Notes: a model not told the origin generated them from the sequence alone. Counted from the first letter of the stretch, positions 34,862 through 45,508 are shown. The stretch: DNA of 64,000 nucleotides from Ruegeria atlantica (GCF_013032505.1 NZ_WQCG01000002.1:186001-250000), one strand, 5' to 3'. Numbers and translations: made by a program.

Positions 34862-35995
34862 ATGAAGTTCAAGATTCTCGCCATTCCATTCGCACGCCAA
34901 CATGGTGAGGACACTCAGCTTGCCGGACGTGATCCAGCGCGGTTTAACAAGATGATGCTCACCCTGCGTGATCAGATGGTTCTGGCCGAAGAGCTTGGGT
35001 ATGATGGCTTCTGTCTGACCGAACATCACATGCAGGTCGAAGGCGTTGAATGCACCACGAACCCGCTGTTCTGGAATATGTACATCGCCCAGCACACCAA
35101 GAACTTCACGGTGGGTCAGTTGGGGATGAACCTGACCGCGATGAACCCAATCAAAACGGCTGAAGACATCGCAATGCTGGACCACATGACCGGCGGCCGC
35201 GTGTTCGCAGGTTTCTCGCGGGGGAACACGCCGCGCTGGACCGCAACCATGGGCCAGCATCTGGACATCACCTCGGCTGAATCCGACAAATCCGAGGCCG
35301 ATCAGCGCAACCGCCGCGCGCTGTATGAAAACTGGCGCCTGATCAAGTCGCTATGGACCGACGACCTGACCGAACATCAGGGCGAGTTCTGGAACTTCCC
35401 GTCGAACGTCGAGTGGGAGTTCAACCCGACAAAGCTGTGGGGTGGTGACAGCCCGGTTGATGAAAACAAGATTCTGCGCAAGTCGGGCATCGTTCCGCGC
35501 CCGCTGCAGAAGCCACACCCGAAAGTGTACGCGCCGTTCTCCTACTCGATGGAAACCGCCAAGTTCTGGGCGTCGGAAGGGGCCAAGATGGTATCCTTCG
35601 TAACCGCCGATAAAGAAGAATTCATGCCGGTGATCCTTGAGAGCTGTCTGAAGGCCGCACATGAAAACGGGCTGCCGCAAACCACCAACAACGATGTTCT
35701 AGCACTGGGTGCGCATCTGATGATGGGCAAGACCCCAGCCAAGACCAAACAGTATCGCGAAATGTTCGATAACCTTTGGTTCTCGGCCTATGACGCGCCG
35801 CCGTATCACGTGCCGCTGGGTCGCGTCTGGGATGGTTCGCGCCAGCAGGTTCTGGATCAGGTCGGTGAACTGGCCGAGCGGTATCAGATCGAGGAATTCT
35901 TTGTCTGGCACCACGTGAATTACTTTGGCGATGAGATCGAGCAGGAAGCCCTGATCGAATTTGCCGAAGGCGTTATCAAACCTCTGAACGGATAA
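34862..35995 (+). CDS. Luciferase-like (LLM) flavin-dependent monooxygenase
   Basis: 377 residues with the LLM TIM-barrel pattern: LAEELGYDGFCLTEHHMQ, GQLGMNLTAMNPIKTAEDIA, DHMTGGRVFAGFSRGNTPRW and YENWRLIKSLW. It uses reduced FMN and oxygen. No flavin reductase gene is in this operon, so electrons must come from elsewhere. It is the first gene of a long operon followed by RibB, a SnoaL-like protein and an amidase, a layout that suggests oxygenation of a nitrogen-containing compound followed by amide hydrolysis. Alkane/aldehyde or F420-linked members share the fold, so the substrate is inferred from context only. Confidence 0.82.
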   Translation: MKFKILAIPFARQHGEDTQLAGRDPARFNKMMLTLRDQMVLAEELGYDGFCLTEHHMQVEGVECTTNPLFWNMYIAQHTKNFTVGQLGMNLTAMNPIKTAEDIAMLDHMTGGRVFAGFSRGNTPRWTATMGQHLDITSAESDKSEADQRNRRALYENWRLIKSLWTDDLTEHQGEFWNFPSNVEWEFNPTKLWGGDSPVDENKILRKSGIVPRPLQKPHPKVYAPFSYSMETAKFWASEGAKMVSFVTADKEEFMPVILESCLKAAHENGLPQTTNNDVLALGAHLMMGKTPAKTKQYREMFDNLWFSAYDAPPYHVPLGRVWDGSRQQVLDQVGELAERYQIEEFFVWHHVNYFGDEIEQEALIEFAEGVIKPLNG

Positions 35996-36005
35996 GGGGA
36001 AGACA

Positions 36006-36653
36006 ATGTTTGACCTGCATGAGGTTTACCGGCTGTCGCCCATCGAGGAGATCATCGCGGATTGTGAACAAGGCCGCATGGTGATCCTTGTCGACGATGA
36101 AAGCCGCGAAAACGAAGGCGATCTGGTGATCCCGGCAGCCTGCGCGGATGCGGCCGCTGTGAACTTCATGGCAAGATATGGCCGGGGTCTGATCTGCATG
36201 GCTATTCCGCCCCATCGGGCGGAGCAGTTCAGCCTTAGGCCGATGACAGCGTTCAACACGGATCCGCATCATACGGCGTTCACCATTTCGGTAGACGCGA
36301 AAGAGGGAACCACCACCGGTATTTCCGCCAGCGATCGGGCGCGGACCATCGCGCTTTTGGCGTCCGATAGCGGTTGTTCGACAGATCTGATCTCACCCGG
36401 GCACATGTTTCCATTGGTGGCGCAACCGGATGGCGTTCTGCAGCGCGAAGGCCATACCGAGGCCGCAGTCGATCTGGCCCGTCTGTCCGGGCAGGGAGAT
36501 TCCGGTGTGATCTGCGAGATAATGAATGATGAGGGTGAAATGGCGCGCCTGCCAGATCTGCTCGAGTTTGGAGCCCGACATGGCCTGAAGGTCGGCTCGA
36601 TTGAAGACCTGAAAAGGTACCGTCGGGCTTTGCTTGCCGACAAGGCGGCCTGA
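36006..36653 (+). CDS. ribB: 3,4-Dihydroxy-2-butanone-4-phosphate synthase
   Basis: 215 residues, monofunctional RibB. DDESRENEGDLVIPA, GRGLICMAI, TTTGISASDRARTI and PGHMFPLVAQPDGVLQREGH are the metal and substrate motifs. It makes the four-carbon riboflavin precursor from ribulose 5-phosphate. A copy placed 10 bases behind a flavin monooxygenase gene is probably not the housekeeping one; it would raise FMN supply when the operon is induced. Confidence 0.9.
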   Translation: MFDLHEVYRLSPIEEIIADCEQGRMVILVDDESRENEGDLVIPAACADAAAVNFMARYGRGLICMAIPPHRAEQFSLRPMTAFNTDPHHTAFTISVDAKEGTTTGISASDRARTIALLASDSGCSTDLISPGHMFPLVAQPDGVLQREGHTEAAVDLARLSGQGDSGVICEIMNDEGEMARLPDLLEFGARHGLKVGSIEDLKRYRRALLADKAA

Positions 36654-36701
36654 CGGCCAACGCCATCCGCGTTTCACGACACTCACGACCAAGGACATAG
36701 C

Positions 36702-37079
36702 ATGACCGCATTCGCCGAGATTGAAACCCTTATGCAGGCGTACATCAAAAACCTGCATGACGGAGACATCAGCAAAACCGACCAAATGTTTCTGCCGGAG
36801 TGTGATCTTTGCTGTGCCAACGAGGATGGCAGTTATACCCACATGACGCTGAAGAAATACAAAGAGGTTATCGGCGGCCGCGAAAGCCCGAAATCCAAAG
36901 GATATCCGGTTTATGGCCATACAATCTCGATCGACCAATCAGGGCCGAACACGGCCTTTGTCAAGATCGACTGCGCAGTTCAGCCGCGATACTTCATCGA
37001 CTACCTGTCGCTGGTGCGCACTGTCGAGGGCTGGAAGATTGCAGCCAAGGTCTACTACGTCCAGCGCACCGAAGACTGA
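36702..37079 (+). CDS. SnoaL-like / NTF2-like small protein
   Basis: 125 residues with a cone-shaped alpha+beta fold pattern: EIETLMQAYIKNLHDGDISK, then MFLPECDLCCANEDG, FVKIDCAVQPRYFIDYLSLV and GWKIAAKVYYVQR. It resembles the putative lumazine-binding / SnoaL-like family. Members are cyclases, isomerases or ligand carriers. The role here may be handling the product of the monooxygenase, but no catalytic residues can be assigned with confidence. Lies between ribB and the amidase gene. Confidence 0.65.
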   Translation: MTAFAEIETLMQAYIKNLHDGDISKTDQMFLPECDLCCANEDGSYTHMTLKKYKEVIGGRESPKSKGYPVYGHTISIDQSGPNTAFVKIDCAVQPRYFIDYLSLVRTVEGWKIAAKVYYVQRTED

Positions 37080-37113
37080 TCCCCCCTATCTGATCGAGCC
37101 AGTATTCCAACAA

Positions 37114-38502
37114 ATGACGGCCCCTTATTCTCAACTTTCGGCGCGTGCCATGGTGCAGGCCTTTGCCCGGATGGAGCTTTCCCCGGTCGAGGTCACGCAG
37201 GCTGCGCTGGACCGTATCGAAGCGGTCAATCCCCAGATCAATGCGATTTACCATGTGGATGCCGAGCATGCGCTTGATGTAGCCAGAGCGTCGGAAAAGC
37301 GTTGGCACGACAACATTCCGTTGGGGCCGCTGGACGGCGTGCCAACAACAGTCAAAGACGCAATAGATTGTGTCGGTATGCCCGCCTATCGCGGATCGGC
37401 AGCAGGCGAAGTCGTGATCAGCACAACTGATCACCCGACCGTTGCGCGTATGCGCGAGGCCGGATCCGTGATCCTGGGCAAGAACACAATGTGCGACTAT
37501 GGCATTCTTGCGGGTGGCGTGAGTTCAAAGCACGGCGTTACCCGCAATCCATGGGATGTGTCGCGCACGACGGGTGCATCGTCTTCGGGGGCGTCCGCGA
37601 GTGTTGCCGCGGGGATCGAGCCGGTTTCAATTGGCACCGATATAGTGGGATCGATCCGCCTTCCGGCCTCGTATTGCGGGTTAACCGCCCTGAAACCCAG
37701 CCAGGGACGGGTGCCCTACTATGTCTGCAACAGCCCGGCGATCACGGCAGGGCCATTGGCGCGCAATTTTGGCGATGTCGCGCTGCATATGAACGTGCTG
37801 ACCGGTGAAGATCCGCGCGATTTCGCGGCTTTAGAGCGGGACGGCGTGAACTATGTCTCGCGTCTGACGCGGGGAGACAATAATGGCATGTCGGTTCTGG
37901 TTGTCCCCGAGCTTGGTCTGGGCGAACCGGTGGCTGAGGATGTGCAGGCGGCGCTGGAACGGACAGCGCAGGTTTTGCGAGATATGGGCGTTCGGATCTC
38001 TTATCTTGAAGCCGCGCCGTTCAGCCGTACAGATTGGGCCCCTACCGAAGCGTTCTACAAGATCCGAACTCTGTCCGAACTGATGCGTCGGCCCGAGACT
38101 GAGCAGGCAAAAACGACCTACATCCGGAACTGGACCAATGATGCACGCGCTTTATCTGCGGTCGAGCATCAGCGGAACTACGACCATACGCAGGCATTGC
38201 GTGAACGGGCGCTGGCGCTGATTGACGGTTATGATTTTGTCCTGCTGCCGTCGACCCCTGACACCGCTTTTGCTGCCGAACTGCCGGGGTCTGATCCCAA
38301 AAAACCGTTCGAAAGCTGGGCCAATACATTTCTCTTCAACCTGACCGAGCAACCCGCATCCAGCATCCCGGTCGGACTGGACCGAAACGGTCTGCCGATC
38401 GGTATTCAATTGGTCGGACGCCGCTTTGACGATCTGGGCGTCTTGCAGATGTCCTGGCAGATCGAACAGGACATCGGAGAAATGCCAACCGCACCTCTGT
38501 GA
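37114..38502 (+). CDS. Amidase-signature family hydrolase
   Basis: 462 residues from the ATG at 37114 (the open frame before it overlaps the previous gene). The Ser-Ser-Lys triad is visible: Lys in TTVKDAIDCVG, the glycine/serine-rich GASSSGASASVAAG, and the nucleophile region GTDIVGSIRLPA. The C-terminal FLFNLTEQPASSIPVGLDRN is also typical. It would hydrolyse a carboxamide to acid and ammonia. In this operon it stands between a monooxygenase and an acyl-CoA ligase, so its product is probably the acid that is activated next. Confidence 0.87.
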   Translation: MTAPYSQLSARAMVQAFARMELSPVEVTQAALDRIEAVNPQINAIYHVDAEHALDVARASEKRWHDNIPLGPLDGVPTTVKDAIDCVGMPAYRGSAAGEVVISTTDHPTVARMREAGSVILGKNTMCDYGILAGGVSSKHGVTRNPWDVSRTTGASSSGASASVAAGIEPVSIGTDIVGSIRLPASYCGLTALKPSQGRVPYYVCNSPAITAGPLARNFGDVALHMNVLTGEDPRDFAALERDGVNYVSRLTRGDNNGMSVLVVPELGLGEPVAEDVQAALERTAQVLRDMGVRISYLEAAPFSRTDWAPTEAFYKIRTLSELMRRPETEQAKTTYIRNWTNDARALSAVEHQRNYDHTQALRERALALIDGYDFVLLPSTPDTAFAAELPGSDPKKPFESWANTFLFNLTEQPASSIPVGLDRNGLPIGIQLVGRRFDDLGVLQMSWQIEQDIGEMPTAPL

Positions 38503-38541
38503 CCGACACAGTTGCGCGGCAATACCCATTGGGAGTTACGA

Positions 38542-40191
38542 ATGAGCACTGAAAAGACAACGCTAACCGGCCAGATCATGACGATGCCGCTGACTGTGAC
38601 CAGCATCTTCCGTCACGGAATGGGTGCTCATCCCGAGGCTCAGATCGTTTGGCGCAATACGGACATGACCATTGACCGCTACACTTTTGCGGACATGGGT
38701 CGGCGGACACAACAACTGGCACATGCTTTGACCGAGCTGGGCGTGGGGCCGGGTGACCGTGTGTCGACGTTGGCCTGGAACAACAATCGCCATCTTGAAT
38801 TGTACTATGCGTTGGCTTGCATCGGCGCGATCTGTCACACGATCAACCCGCGTCTGCATCCTGATCAGATCGCGTTCATCATCAATGACGCCGAAGATAT
38901 GCATATGTTCTTCGACACGACTTTTTCGCCGCTGATTGATGCGGTCTCGGCTCGCTGCCCCAGCGTTCGCGGTTGGTACAGCCTGACCTGCCCGGATCAG
39001 GTGCCCCAGATGAGGACAACAGTCAGCGATTATGAATCCCTGATTGCGGGCAGGCCCGAGACCTATGATTGGCCTGACCTGGACGAAAATGCAGCCATGG
39101 CGCTGTGCTACACATCTGGCACAACCGGCAATCCCAAAGGTGTTCTGTATTCCCACCGTGGAACCGTGTTGCATGCTATGGGCGTGTCCGGCGGCGACTG
39201 GCTGGCGCTGAGTTCTCGCGACGCCACCTTGCCGGTGGTGCCCATGTTCCACGCCTGTGCCTGGGGAATTCCTTATGCGGCCGTGATGAACGGCACCAAG
39301 CTGGTTATGCCGGGACCGGGGATGGACCCGGCCTCTCTTCTGGAACTAATGGACGATGAAGAGGTCTCGATTATCTCGGGTGTGCCGACTGTCTGGCTGG
39401 CCTTGTTTGAATACTTGGATCAGCAGGGCACCACTTTGAAAACGGTCAAACGCGCGATGATGGGGGGATCGGCCGCGCCGCTGTCCCTGATCGAGCAAAT
39501 CGAGAAAGGGCACGGGATCGACGTTGTGCATGGTTGGGGCATGACCGAATTGAGCCCCGTCGGCACGCTTTCGGTGCCCAAATGGGGCGAGGATAAACTG
39601 CCGATCGATGACCGCCTCGCACTGAAGACCAAACAGGGGCGCGCGCTTTATGGCGTCGAGATGCGTATCGTCAATGACGAAGGCGAGCGGCTGCCACATG
39701 ACGGTGTTGCCTCTGGCATGTTGCAGGTGCGCGGCCATTGGGTTGCTGAAAGCTATTGGGGTGGGGCCGGTGCCGATGCCTTTACCGCAGACGGCTGGTT
39801 CATCACCGGTGATGTCGCGGCGATCGACCCCAAGGGCTATCTGCGTCTGACGGATCGGACCAAGGATGTCGTCAAATCGGGCGGCGAATGGATTTCGTCG
39901 ATTGATCTTGAAAACATCGCCATGAGCCACCCGGACATTCTGGAAGCCGCCTGTATCGCCGCCAAGCACCGAAAATGGGATGAACGCCCGTTAATCGTTG
40001 CGGTCAAGCGTGAGGGATCGGATGTTCGCCGCGAGGATGTTCTGGCGCTCTATGACGGTCAAATTGCCAAGTGGTGGACACCCGACGATGTGGTGTTCCA
40101 GGCCGAGCTTCCGCACACCGCGACTGGCAAGGTCTCGAAGCTGCACCTGCGTGAGCAATTCGCGAACTACAAGCTTCCAACAGACAACTAA
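38542..40191 (+). CDS. Acyl-CoA synthetase (medium/long-chain type)
   Basis: 549 residues from the ATG at 38542 with GGGAG ahead. ATP-binding P-loop [20 protein letters not shown], then [35 protein letters not shown] and [16 protein letters not shown] of the adenylate-forming family. The C-terminal catalytic Lys is in [17 protein letters not shown] context ([10 protein letters not shown]). It activates a carboxylic acid to its CoA thioester, apparently the amidase product, feeding the three beta-oxidation genes that follow. Confidence 0.88.
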   Translation: MSTEKTTLTGQIMTMPLTVTSIFRHGMGAHPEAQIVWRNTDMTIDRYTFADMGRRTQQLAHALTELGVGPGDRVSTLAWNNNRHLELYYALACIGAICHTINPRLHPDQIAFIINDAEDMHMFFDTTFSPLIDAVSARCPSVRGWYSLTCPDQVPQMRTTVSDYESLIAGRPETYDWPDLDENAAMALCYTSGTTGNPKGVLYSHRGTVLHAMGVSGGDWLALSSRDATLPVVPMFHACAWGIPYAAVMNGTKLVMPGPGMDPASLLELMDDEEVSIISGVPTVWLALFEYLDQQGTTLKTVKRAMMGGSAAPLSLIEQIEKGHGIDVVHGWGMTELSPVGTLSVPKWGEDKLPIDDRLALKTKQGRALYGVEMRIVNDEGERLPHDGVASGMLQVRGHWVAESYWGGAGADAFTADGWFITGDVAAIDPKGYLRLTDRTKDVVKSGGEWISSIDLENIAMSHPDILEAACIAAKHRKWDERPLIVAVKREGSDVRREDVLALYDGQIAKWWTPDDVVFQAELPHTATGKVSKLHLREQFANYKLPTDN

Positions 40192-40215
40192 TTTCTGCCT
40201 TCAAGGATCAAAACC

Positions 40216-41397
40216 ATGCGTTCTGCCGTTATCGTCTCGACCGCCCGTACAGCCATTGGCAAAGCCTTCCGCGGTGCCTTCAATGACACGCACCCCGCCG
40301 TCTATGGTGGCTACGCCGTTTCCGAGGCAGTTAAACGCGCCGGTGTTGATCCGTCCGAGATCGAAGATGTGATCATTGGTAACGCCGTGCCGGAAGGGGC
40401 GAATGGCGGAAATCTGGGCCGCCAGGTTGCCATGCGCGCCGGCCTGCCCGTCACCGCGTCGGGCCAGACGATCAATCGGTTCTGCTCGTCGGGCCTTGAG
40501 GCTTTGACACGCGCCTGTTCACGGGTCATGGTCGACGGCTGTGACATGGTTGTCGGCGGTGGTGCCGAGAGCATCTCGCTGGTGATGGGGCGCGACAACA
40601 CCTATCGACTGAAAGAGGGCTGGATCGACCAAAACATCCCCGGTTTCTATGATCCGATGATCCAGACCGCTGATACCGTTGCCGACCGCTACGGTATCAG
40701 CCGCGAGGCGCAGGACGCGTTTGCCCTGCAGTCGCAACAGCGCACTGCCGCGGCGCAAGAGGCGGGCAAGTTCGATGACGAGATCGTTCCGATCACCGTC
40801 ACCAAAGCGAACAAGAACAAGGAAACCGGCGAGATCACCTATGAAGAGGTCACGCTGGCTCAGGATGAATGCAACCGCCCGTCGACCACGCTGGAAAGCT
40901 TGCAGGCTCTGGCTCCGGTCATGGGTGAGGACAAATGGATCACGGCCGGGAACGCCTCGCAGCTGTCCGACGGTGGCTCGGCGCAGGTCGTGATGGAAGA
41001 AAAGCTGGCCGAAAAGCGGGGACTGGAACCGCTGGGTCGTTATGTGGGCTATGTCGTTGCAGGCTGCGAACCCGATGAGATGGGTATTGGCCCGGTGTTT
41101 GCAGTGCCGAAATTGCTGGAACGCAATGGCCTCAAGATGGACGATATAGGCCTGTGGGAACTGAACGAGGCGTTTGCGTCACAGGCCCTGTATTGCCGTG
41201 ACAAACTTGGTATCCCGAATGAAATCTTGAACGTCGATGGCGGCGCGATTTCCGTGGGCCACCCCTATGGCATGTCGGGCACTCGCATGGTCGGCCACGC
41301 GCTGATCGAGGGCAAGAAACGCGGCGCGAAGTATGTTGTCGCCACCATGTGTATTGGCGGCGGCATGGGCGCGGCTGGCCTGTTTGAGGTCCTGTAA
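40216..41397 (+). CDS. Acetyl-CoA acyltransferase (beta-ketothiolase)
   Basis: 393 residues. The nucleophilic Cys is in [14 protein letters not shown]; the C-terminal His and Cys are in [16 protein letters not shown] and [13 protein letters not shown]. It performs the thiolytic last step of beta-oxidation. It ends one base before the FadB-like gene (TAAATG), so the two probably form the trifunctional complex. All catalytic residues are intact, unlike the thiolase-like protein at 47516-48664. Confidence 0.92.
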   Translation: MRSAVIVSTARTAIGKAFRGAFNDTHPAVYGGYAVSEAVKRAGVDPSEIEDVIIGNAVPEGANGGNLGRQVAMRAGLPVTASGQTINRFCSSGLEALTRACSRVMVDGCDMVVGGGAESISLVMGRDNTYRLKEGWIDQNIPGFYDPMIQTADTVADRYGISREAQDAFALQSQQRTAAAQEAGKFDDEIVPITVTKANKNKETGEITYEEVTLAQDECNRPSTTLESLQALAPVMGEDKWITAGNASQLSDGGSAQVVMEEKLAEKRGLEPLGRYVGYVVAGCEPDEMGIGPVFAVPKLLERNGLKMDDIGLWELNEAFASQALYCRDKLGIPNEILNVDGGAISVGHPYGMSGTRMVGHALIEGKKRGAKYVVATMCIGGGMGAAGLFEVL

Positions 41398-43698
41398 ATG
41401 AGCGAGATTAACAAAGTCGCAGTTATCGGCTCGGGCGTTATGGGCGCGGGTATCGCCGCGCATTTCGCCAATGCCGGCGCGCAGGTGGTTCTGCTGGATA
41501 TTGTGCCCGAAGGGGCAGAGGATCGTTCTGCGCTGGCCAAGGGCGCCATCGCACGTATGACCAAGGGCCTCACTCCGCAACTGGCTGATCCCGCTTACGC
41601 GGGGCGGCTAACAGCTGGCAATCTGGACGATGATCTGGATCAGCTTTCGACGTGCGATTGGGTGGTCGAAGTTGTGTTGGAGGATGTCGGGGTCAAACGT
41701 GAGCTCTATTCCAAAATCGCACCGAATTTGCGCGATGACGCTATCCTGAGCTCGAATACCTCGACAATACCGCTGGCAGATCTGGTGGCTGATTTGGATG
41801 AAGGGTTGGGCAGACGATTTATTATCACCCATTTCTTCAACCCACCGCGATATATGCGCCTTCTTGAGCTCGTGACGGGTCCCGACACCGATCCGTCGGT
41901 TGCGGAACGCGCACGTGCCTATAGTGATGAACGACTGGGCAAAACCGTTGTGCCCTGCAACGACCGCCCTGGATTTATCGCCAACCGTCTGGGCGGACTG
42001 TGGATGAACGCTGCTGTCCGAGAGGCCGTCGCGCGTGGTATCGCGGTTGAAGAGGCCGACGCCGTTCTGTCGCGCCCCTTCGGTGTTCCCGGAACTGGGA
42101 TTTTTGGTCTGTTCGACCTGGTAGGCATCGACCTGATGGGCAAGTCGCGCCTGTCGATGCGGTCGCTGCTTGAGGCCGACGATCCGCAACAGATCCACAC
42201 CGAGGGTGTCGATACGTTCGATCGGATGGCGGCAAAAGGTTATGTCGGGCGTAAAGGTGATGGATCGGGGTTTTATCGCCGGTCCAGAGACGTGGCGGGA
42301 AAGACCGTTGCCCAAGCCATCGACCTTACCACGCTGGAGTACCGCCCTCGAACCAAGGCGCCGGAACTGGCGAAGACTTTTGGAATTGATTTCATCGACC
42401 AAAAGGGTGACCGGCTGGCTGACTACGCCTGGGCCGTTATGAGTGCGACCCTTTCCTATGCTGCCTATTGCGTGCCTGAAATCACCGGCAGCCCGGCGGC
42501 CGTCGATGCGGGGATGGAGTTGGGATACAACTGGCGCATGGGCCCGTTCCGCCTGATGGATAAGATCGGCGTAGCCAAGATTGTTGCCCGTCTTGCTGAA
42601 GAAGGTCAGGACGTACCGCCCTTGCTGGCATTGGCGGCGGAACGTGGCGGCTTCTATTCGGGGCAGGGCCGGGATCGCAAAGTTCTGCTGCCCTTAGGTC
42701 AACAGGCGGATGTACCGCGCGGACCCGGAGTGATCTTTGCGTCGGACCTCACGGATGATCCGGTTTTCTCCACCGAAGCCGTTGCCCTGCGTGACATGGG
42801 CGATGGTGTCGCGCTGCTGACGATCACCGCTCCCAATGCGGCCCTGGACGATCAGGTCATGACCGGCGTCGGTGATGTGCTGGAAATTGTCGGGCGTGAT
42901 TTCAGTGCGATGGTCATCGGTTCGGACGGCAATCACTTTTCGGTTGGTGCCAACCTTAAAAAGGCGTTGGACCGCGCAGATGCCGGAGAGCTGGCTCTGG
43001 TCGAAGGGCAACTTGCCATCGGTCAGGCTACGATGCGCAAGATCAAATACGCGCCGTTTCCTGTTATCTCGGCTGCCTGCGGACTGGCCCTGGGTGGTGG
43101 ATGTGAAATCCTGATGCATTCAGATCGGGTCGTGGCCGCGCTGGAAAGCAACATCGGATTGGTCGAGGCCAATGTGGGTCTGTTGCCCGCCTGGGGTGGA
43201 ACCACGGCCCTGTTGCTGCGCAAGACAGCGGAATTGGGCGATCCGGTAAAAGGGGCCGAAGCTGCATTTGATGTCATCTCGAAGGCGCTGATGGTGGGGT
43301 CTGCCCCCATGGCGCAACATGCCGGCTATCTGCGTACAGGCGATGGTGTGGTGATGAACCGGGACCGGTTGTTGGCGGACGCGAAATCGGCCGCCTTGGA
43401 ACTGGTCAATGGCTATGCCGCTCCGGCCAAGGCCGAAATCGCGCTGGACGCTGCTGCGATCAACGCTGCGCTGGAACCAAAGCTGGCCGCTTTGGCCGAA
43501 GCGACGGCAGATGCGCCCTATACGGTCGAGATCGCTCGTGAAACGGCGCATGTTCTGGCTGGTGGCGATGGTGGCACGCTGGATGAAGAAGCGCTGCATA
43601 AGCTGGAAGCCGAGGGCATGATGCGTCTGATCCGCCAGGACAAGACGATCGAGCGGATGCGCCACACTATGACCACTGGCAAACCGCTGAAAAATTAA
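41398..43698 (+). CDS. 3-Hydroxyacyl-CoA dehydrogenase / enoyl-CoA hydratase fusion
   Basis: 766 residues. The NAD-binding dehydrogenase domain is at the N-terminus (VAVIGSGVMGAGIAAHFANA, then SSNTSTIPL and FFNPPRYMRLLELV). The crotonase domain is at the C-terminus (PFPVISAACGLALGGGCEIL, GLVEANVGLLPAWGG). This is the reverse of E. coli FadB but is common in alphaproteobacterial and actinobacterial versions. It carries out hydration and oxidation of enoyl-CoA. It lies between thiolase and acyl-CoA dehydrogenase genes in the same operon. Confidence 0.92.
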   Translation: MSEINKVAVIGSGVMGAGIAAHFANAGAQVVLLDIVPEGAEDRSALAKGAIARMTKGLTPQLADPAYAGRLTAGNLDDDLDQLSTCDWVVEVVLEDVGVKRELYSKIAPNLRDDAILSSNTSTIPLADLVADLDEGLGRRFIITHFFNPPRYMRLLELVTGPDTDPSVAERARAYSDERLGKTVVPCNDRPGFIANRLGGLWMNAAVREAVARGIAVEEADAVLSRPFGVPGTGIFGLFDLVGIDLMGKSRLSMRSLLEADDPQQIHTEGVDTFDRMAAKGYVGRKGDGSGFYRRSRDVAGKTVAQAIDLTTLEYRPRTKAPELAKTFGIDFIDQKGDRLADYAWAVMSATLSYAAYCVPEITGSPAAVDAGMELGYNWRMGPFRLMDKIGVAKIVARLAEEGQDVPPLLALAAERGGFYSGQGRDRKVLLPLGQQADVPRGPGVIFASDLTDDPVFSTEAVALRDMGDGVALLTITAPNAALDDQVMTGVGDVLEIVGRDFSAMVIGSDGNHFSVGANLKKALDRADAGELALVEGQLAIGQATMRKIKYAPFPVISAACGLALGGGCEILMHSDRVVAALESNIGLVEANVGLLPAWGGTTALLLRKTAELGDPVKGAEAAFDVISKALMVGSAPMAQHAGYLRTGDGVVMNRDRLLADAKSAALELVNGYAAPAKAEIALDAAAINAALEPKLAALAEATADAPYTVEIARETAHVLAGGDGGTLDEEALHKLEAEGMMRLIRQDKTIERMRHTMTTGKPLKN

Positions 43699-43710
43699 GG
43701 GAAGCGCAGA

Positions 43711-45480
43711 ATGGATTATCAACTTCCCCAACGGGATATCGCGTTTCTGCTGGATGAGGTGCTGGACCTCGACAGAACTCTGGCGCTGCCGGGCTACGAG
43801 CATTGCGACAAGGACACGTTCTTTGCCGTTGTAGATGCGATCAATGGTTTCGTGCGCGATAATCTCGCCACCTGCAACGAGGCCGGCGACAACCCCGGCG
43901 CTCGGCTGGTAGATGGCCAGGTCTATGCCGCCCCCGGGTTTGGCGACGCTTACAAAGTGTTCTGCGAAGACGGCTGGAATGCGTTGGCGCTGGAGGAAGA
44001 GTATGGCGGTCAGCAACTGCCCTTTGTCCTGCACGCAGCCCTGCGCGAAGGCATGGCCGGAACCAATCTGGCGTTCGCGTTGATCCACGAGTTGAATTTC
44101 GGCGTTGTTGAGGCCTTGATGGCCTATGGTTCGGACGAGCAGAAGATCGTTTATTGCCAACAACTAACCAGCGGCAATTGGGCCGGGACCATGAACCTAA
44201 CCGAGCCGCATTGCGGCACCGACCTTGGTCTGATCCGCACCAAGGCCGTCCGCAATGATGACGGGTATTATGCCATCACCGGCAACAAGATCTTCATCAC
44301 CTGGGGCGATCACGACATGTCGGAAAATGTCGCCCACCTGATCCTTGCACGGGTCGAAGGGGCCCAGCCTGGCCCAAGTGGGCTGTCGCTGTTTCTGGCG
44401 CCGAAATACATGCTGGATGCAGACCACAACACAACGAACGAGCAAAACACGATCACCATTGCCAGGATCGAGAACAAGATGGGTATCCACGGATCACCCA
44501 CCTGCGCCATTTCCTTCGAGGGCACTAAAGCCTGGCTTGTCGGCGAAGAGGGCAAGGGTCTGGCCGCGATGTTCGTGATGATGAACGCCGCGCGCCTGTC
44601 CGTTGGCCTGCAAGGGTTGGGCGTGGCTGAAGCTGCAGTTCAGACTGCGACATCATATGCCCACGAACGCCTTCAGGGACGCGCGGACAGGGAACCTATG
44701 AACCCGATGGGTCCGGCTGATCCGCTGATTGCCCATGCGGATGTGCGTCGCCGGTTGCTTACCGCGCAGGGCGAACTGGATGCTGCCCGTGCGATGGCCT
44801 ACTATAGCGCTGGTCTGTTGGACGCGGCGCATCGCGCCAATACGCCTGAACAGCGCAAAGAGGCGGATGCGCGTCTGTCGCTGCTGACTCCGGTGGTTAA
44901 ATCCTATCTGTCTGACATGGGATCCCGCATGGCAAATGAGGCTGTGCAGATGCATGGTGGGCACGGTTTCATTAAGGATTATGGGGTCGAGCAATTGGTG
45001 CGCGACGTTCGGATTACTGCGATCTACGAGGGGACAAACGCCGTTCAGGCCCGCGATTTGGTCATGCGCAAAGTGCGCGGCGACAATGGTGCCGTGGTCA
45101 AGGGACTGATCGCCGACATGCTGGACGAGGCGGGTCACCTGGGTGAAGACCTTTCGGATGTCGAAAGTAACCTGCGCGATGCGGCATCCCGACTTGGGCG
45201 TACGACTGACTGGGTCCTGAGCACCGCGCAAGGCGACGTGCTCTCTGGCGCGTGCGACTATCTGGAAATTGTGGCGCTGAGCGTATCGGCTTGGATGTCG
45301 GCCCGGATTGCGCGTGCGGCCAAGGTTGCCGGTGGGTCACAATCGCCAGAATACTATGCAGATCGGATAGATGCTGCGCGCGCCTTCATGTCACGGGCAT
45401 TGCCACGTGCTGTCAGTCACGAAATGATCATGCAGGCCGGCGAACCCGGCGTTGTATTCCGAGCCAATCGCTGTTTGTAA
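43711..45480 (+). CDS. Acyl-CoA dehydrogenase (large, FadE5-like)
   Basis: 589 residues with the extra C-terminal domain of the larger acyl-CoA dehydrogenases. NLTEPHCGTDLGLIRTKAV, GNKIFITWGDHDMSENVAHL and NKMGIHGSPTCAISFEG bind FAD and substrate. The catalytic Glu is expected in AIYEGTNAVQARDLV. It makes the first double bond in beta-oxidation. It is the last gene of the operon that starts at 34862; a strong terminator follows 28 bases after its stop. Confidence 0.9.
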   Translation: MDYQLPQRDIAFLLDEVLDLDRTLALPGYEHCDKDTFFAVVDAINGFVRDNLATCNEAGDNPGARLVDGQVYAAPGFGDAYKVFCEDGWNALALEEEYGGQQLPFVLHAALREGMAGTNLAFALIHELNFGVVEALMAYGSDEQKIVYCQQLTSGNWAGTMNLTEPHCGTDLGLIRTKAVRNDDGYYAITGNKIFITWGDHDMSENVAHLILARVEGAQPGPSGLSLFLAPKYMLDADHNTTNEQNTITIARIENKMGIHGSPTCAISFEGTKAWLVGEEGKGLAAMFVMMNAARLSVGLQGLGVAEAAVQTATSYAHERLQGRADREPMNPMGPADPLIAHADVRRRLLTAQGELDAARAMAYYSAGLLDAAHRANTPEQRKEADARLSLLTPVVKSYLSDMGSRMANEAVQMHGGHGFIKDYGVEQLVRDVRITAIYEGTNAVQARDLVMRKVRGDNGAVVKGLIADMLDEAGHLGEDLSDVESNLRDAASRLGRTTDWVLSTAQGDVLSGACDYLEIVALSVSAWMSARIARAAKVAGGSQSPEYYADRIDAARAFMSRALPRAVSHEMIMQAGEPGVVFRANRCL

Positions 45481-45508
45481 CTCCTCCTTCTTTACAGGCA
45501 GCGGTACT

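Noticed and set aside
43120-44163. 347-residue minus-strand frame across the FadB-like and dehydrogenase genes
   Set aside because: Antisense to two well-supported genes; no domain seen.
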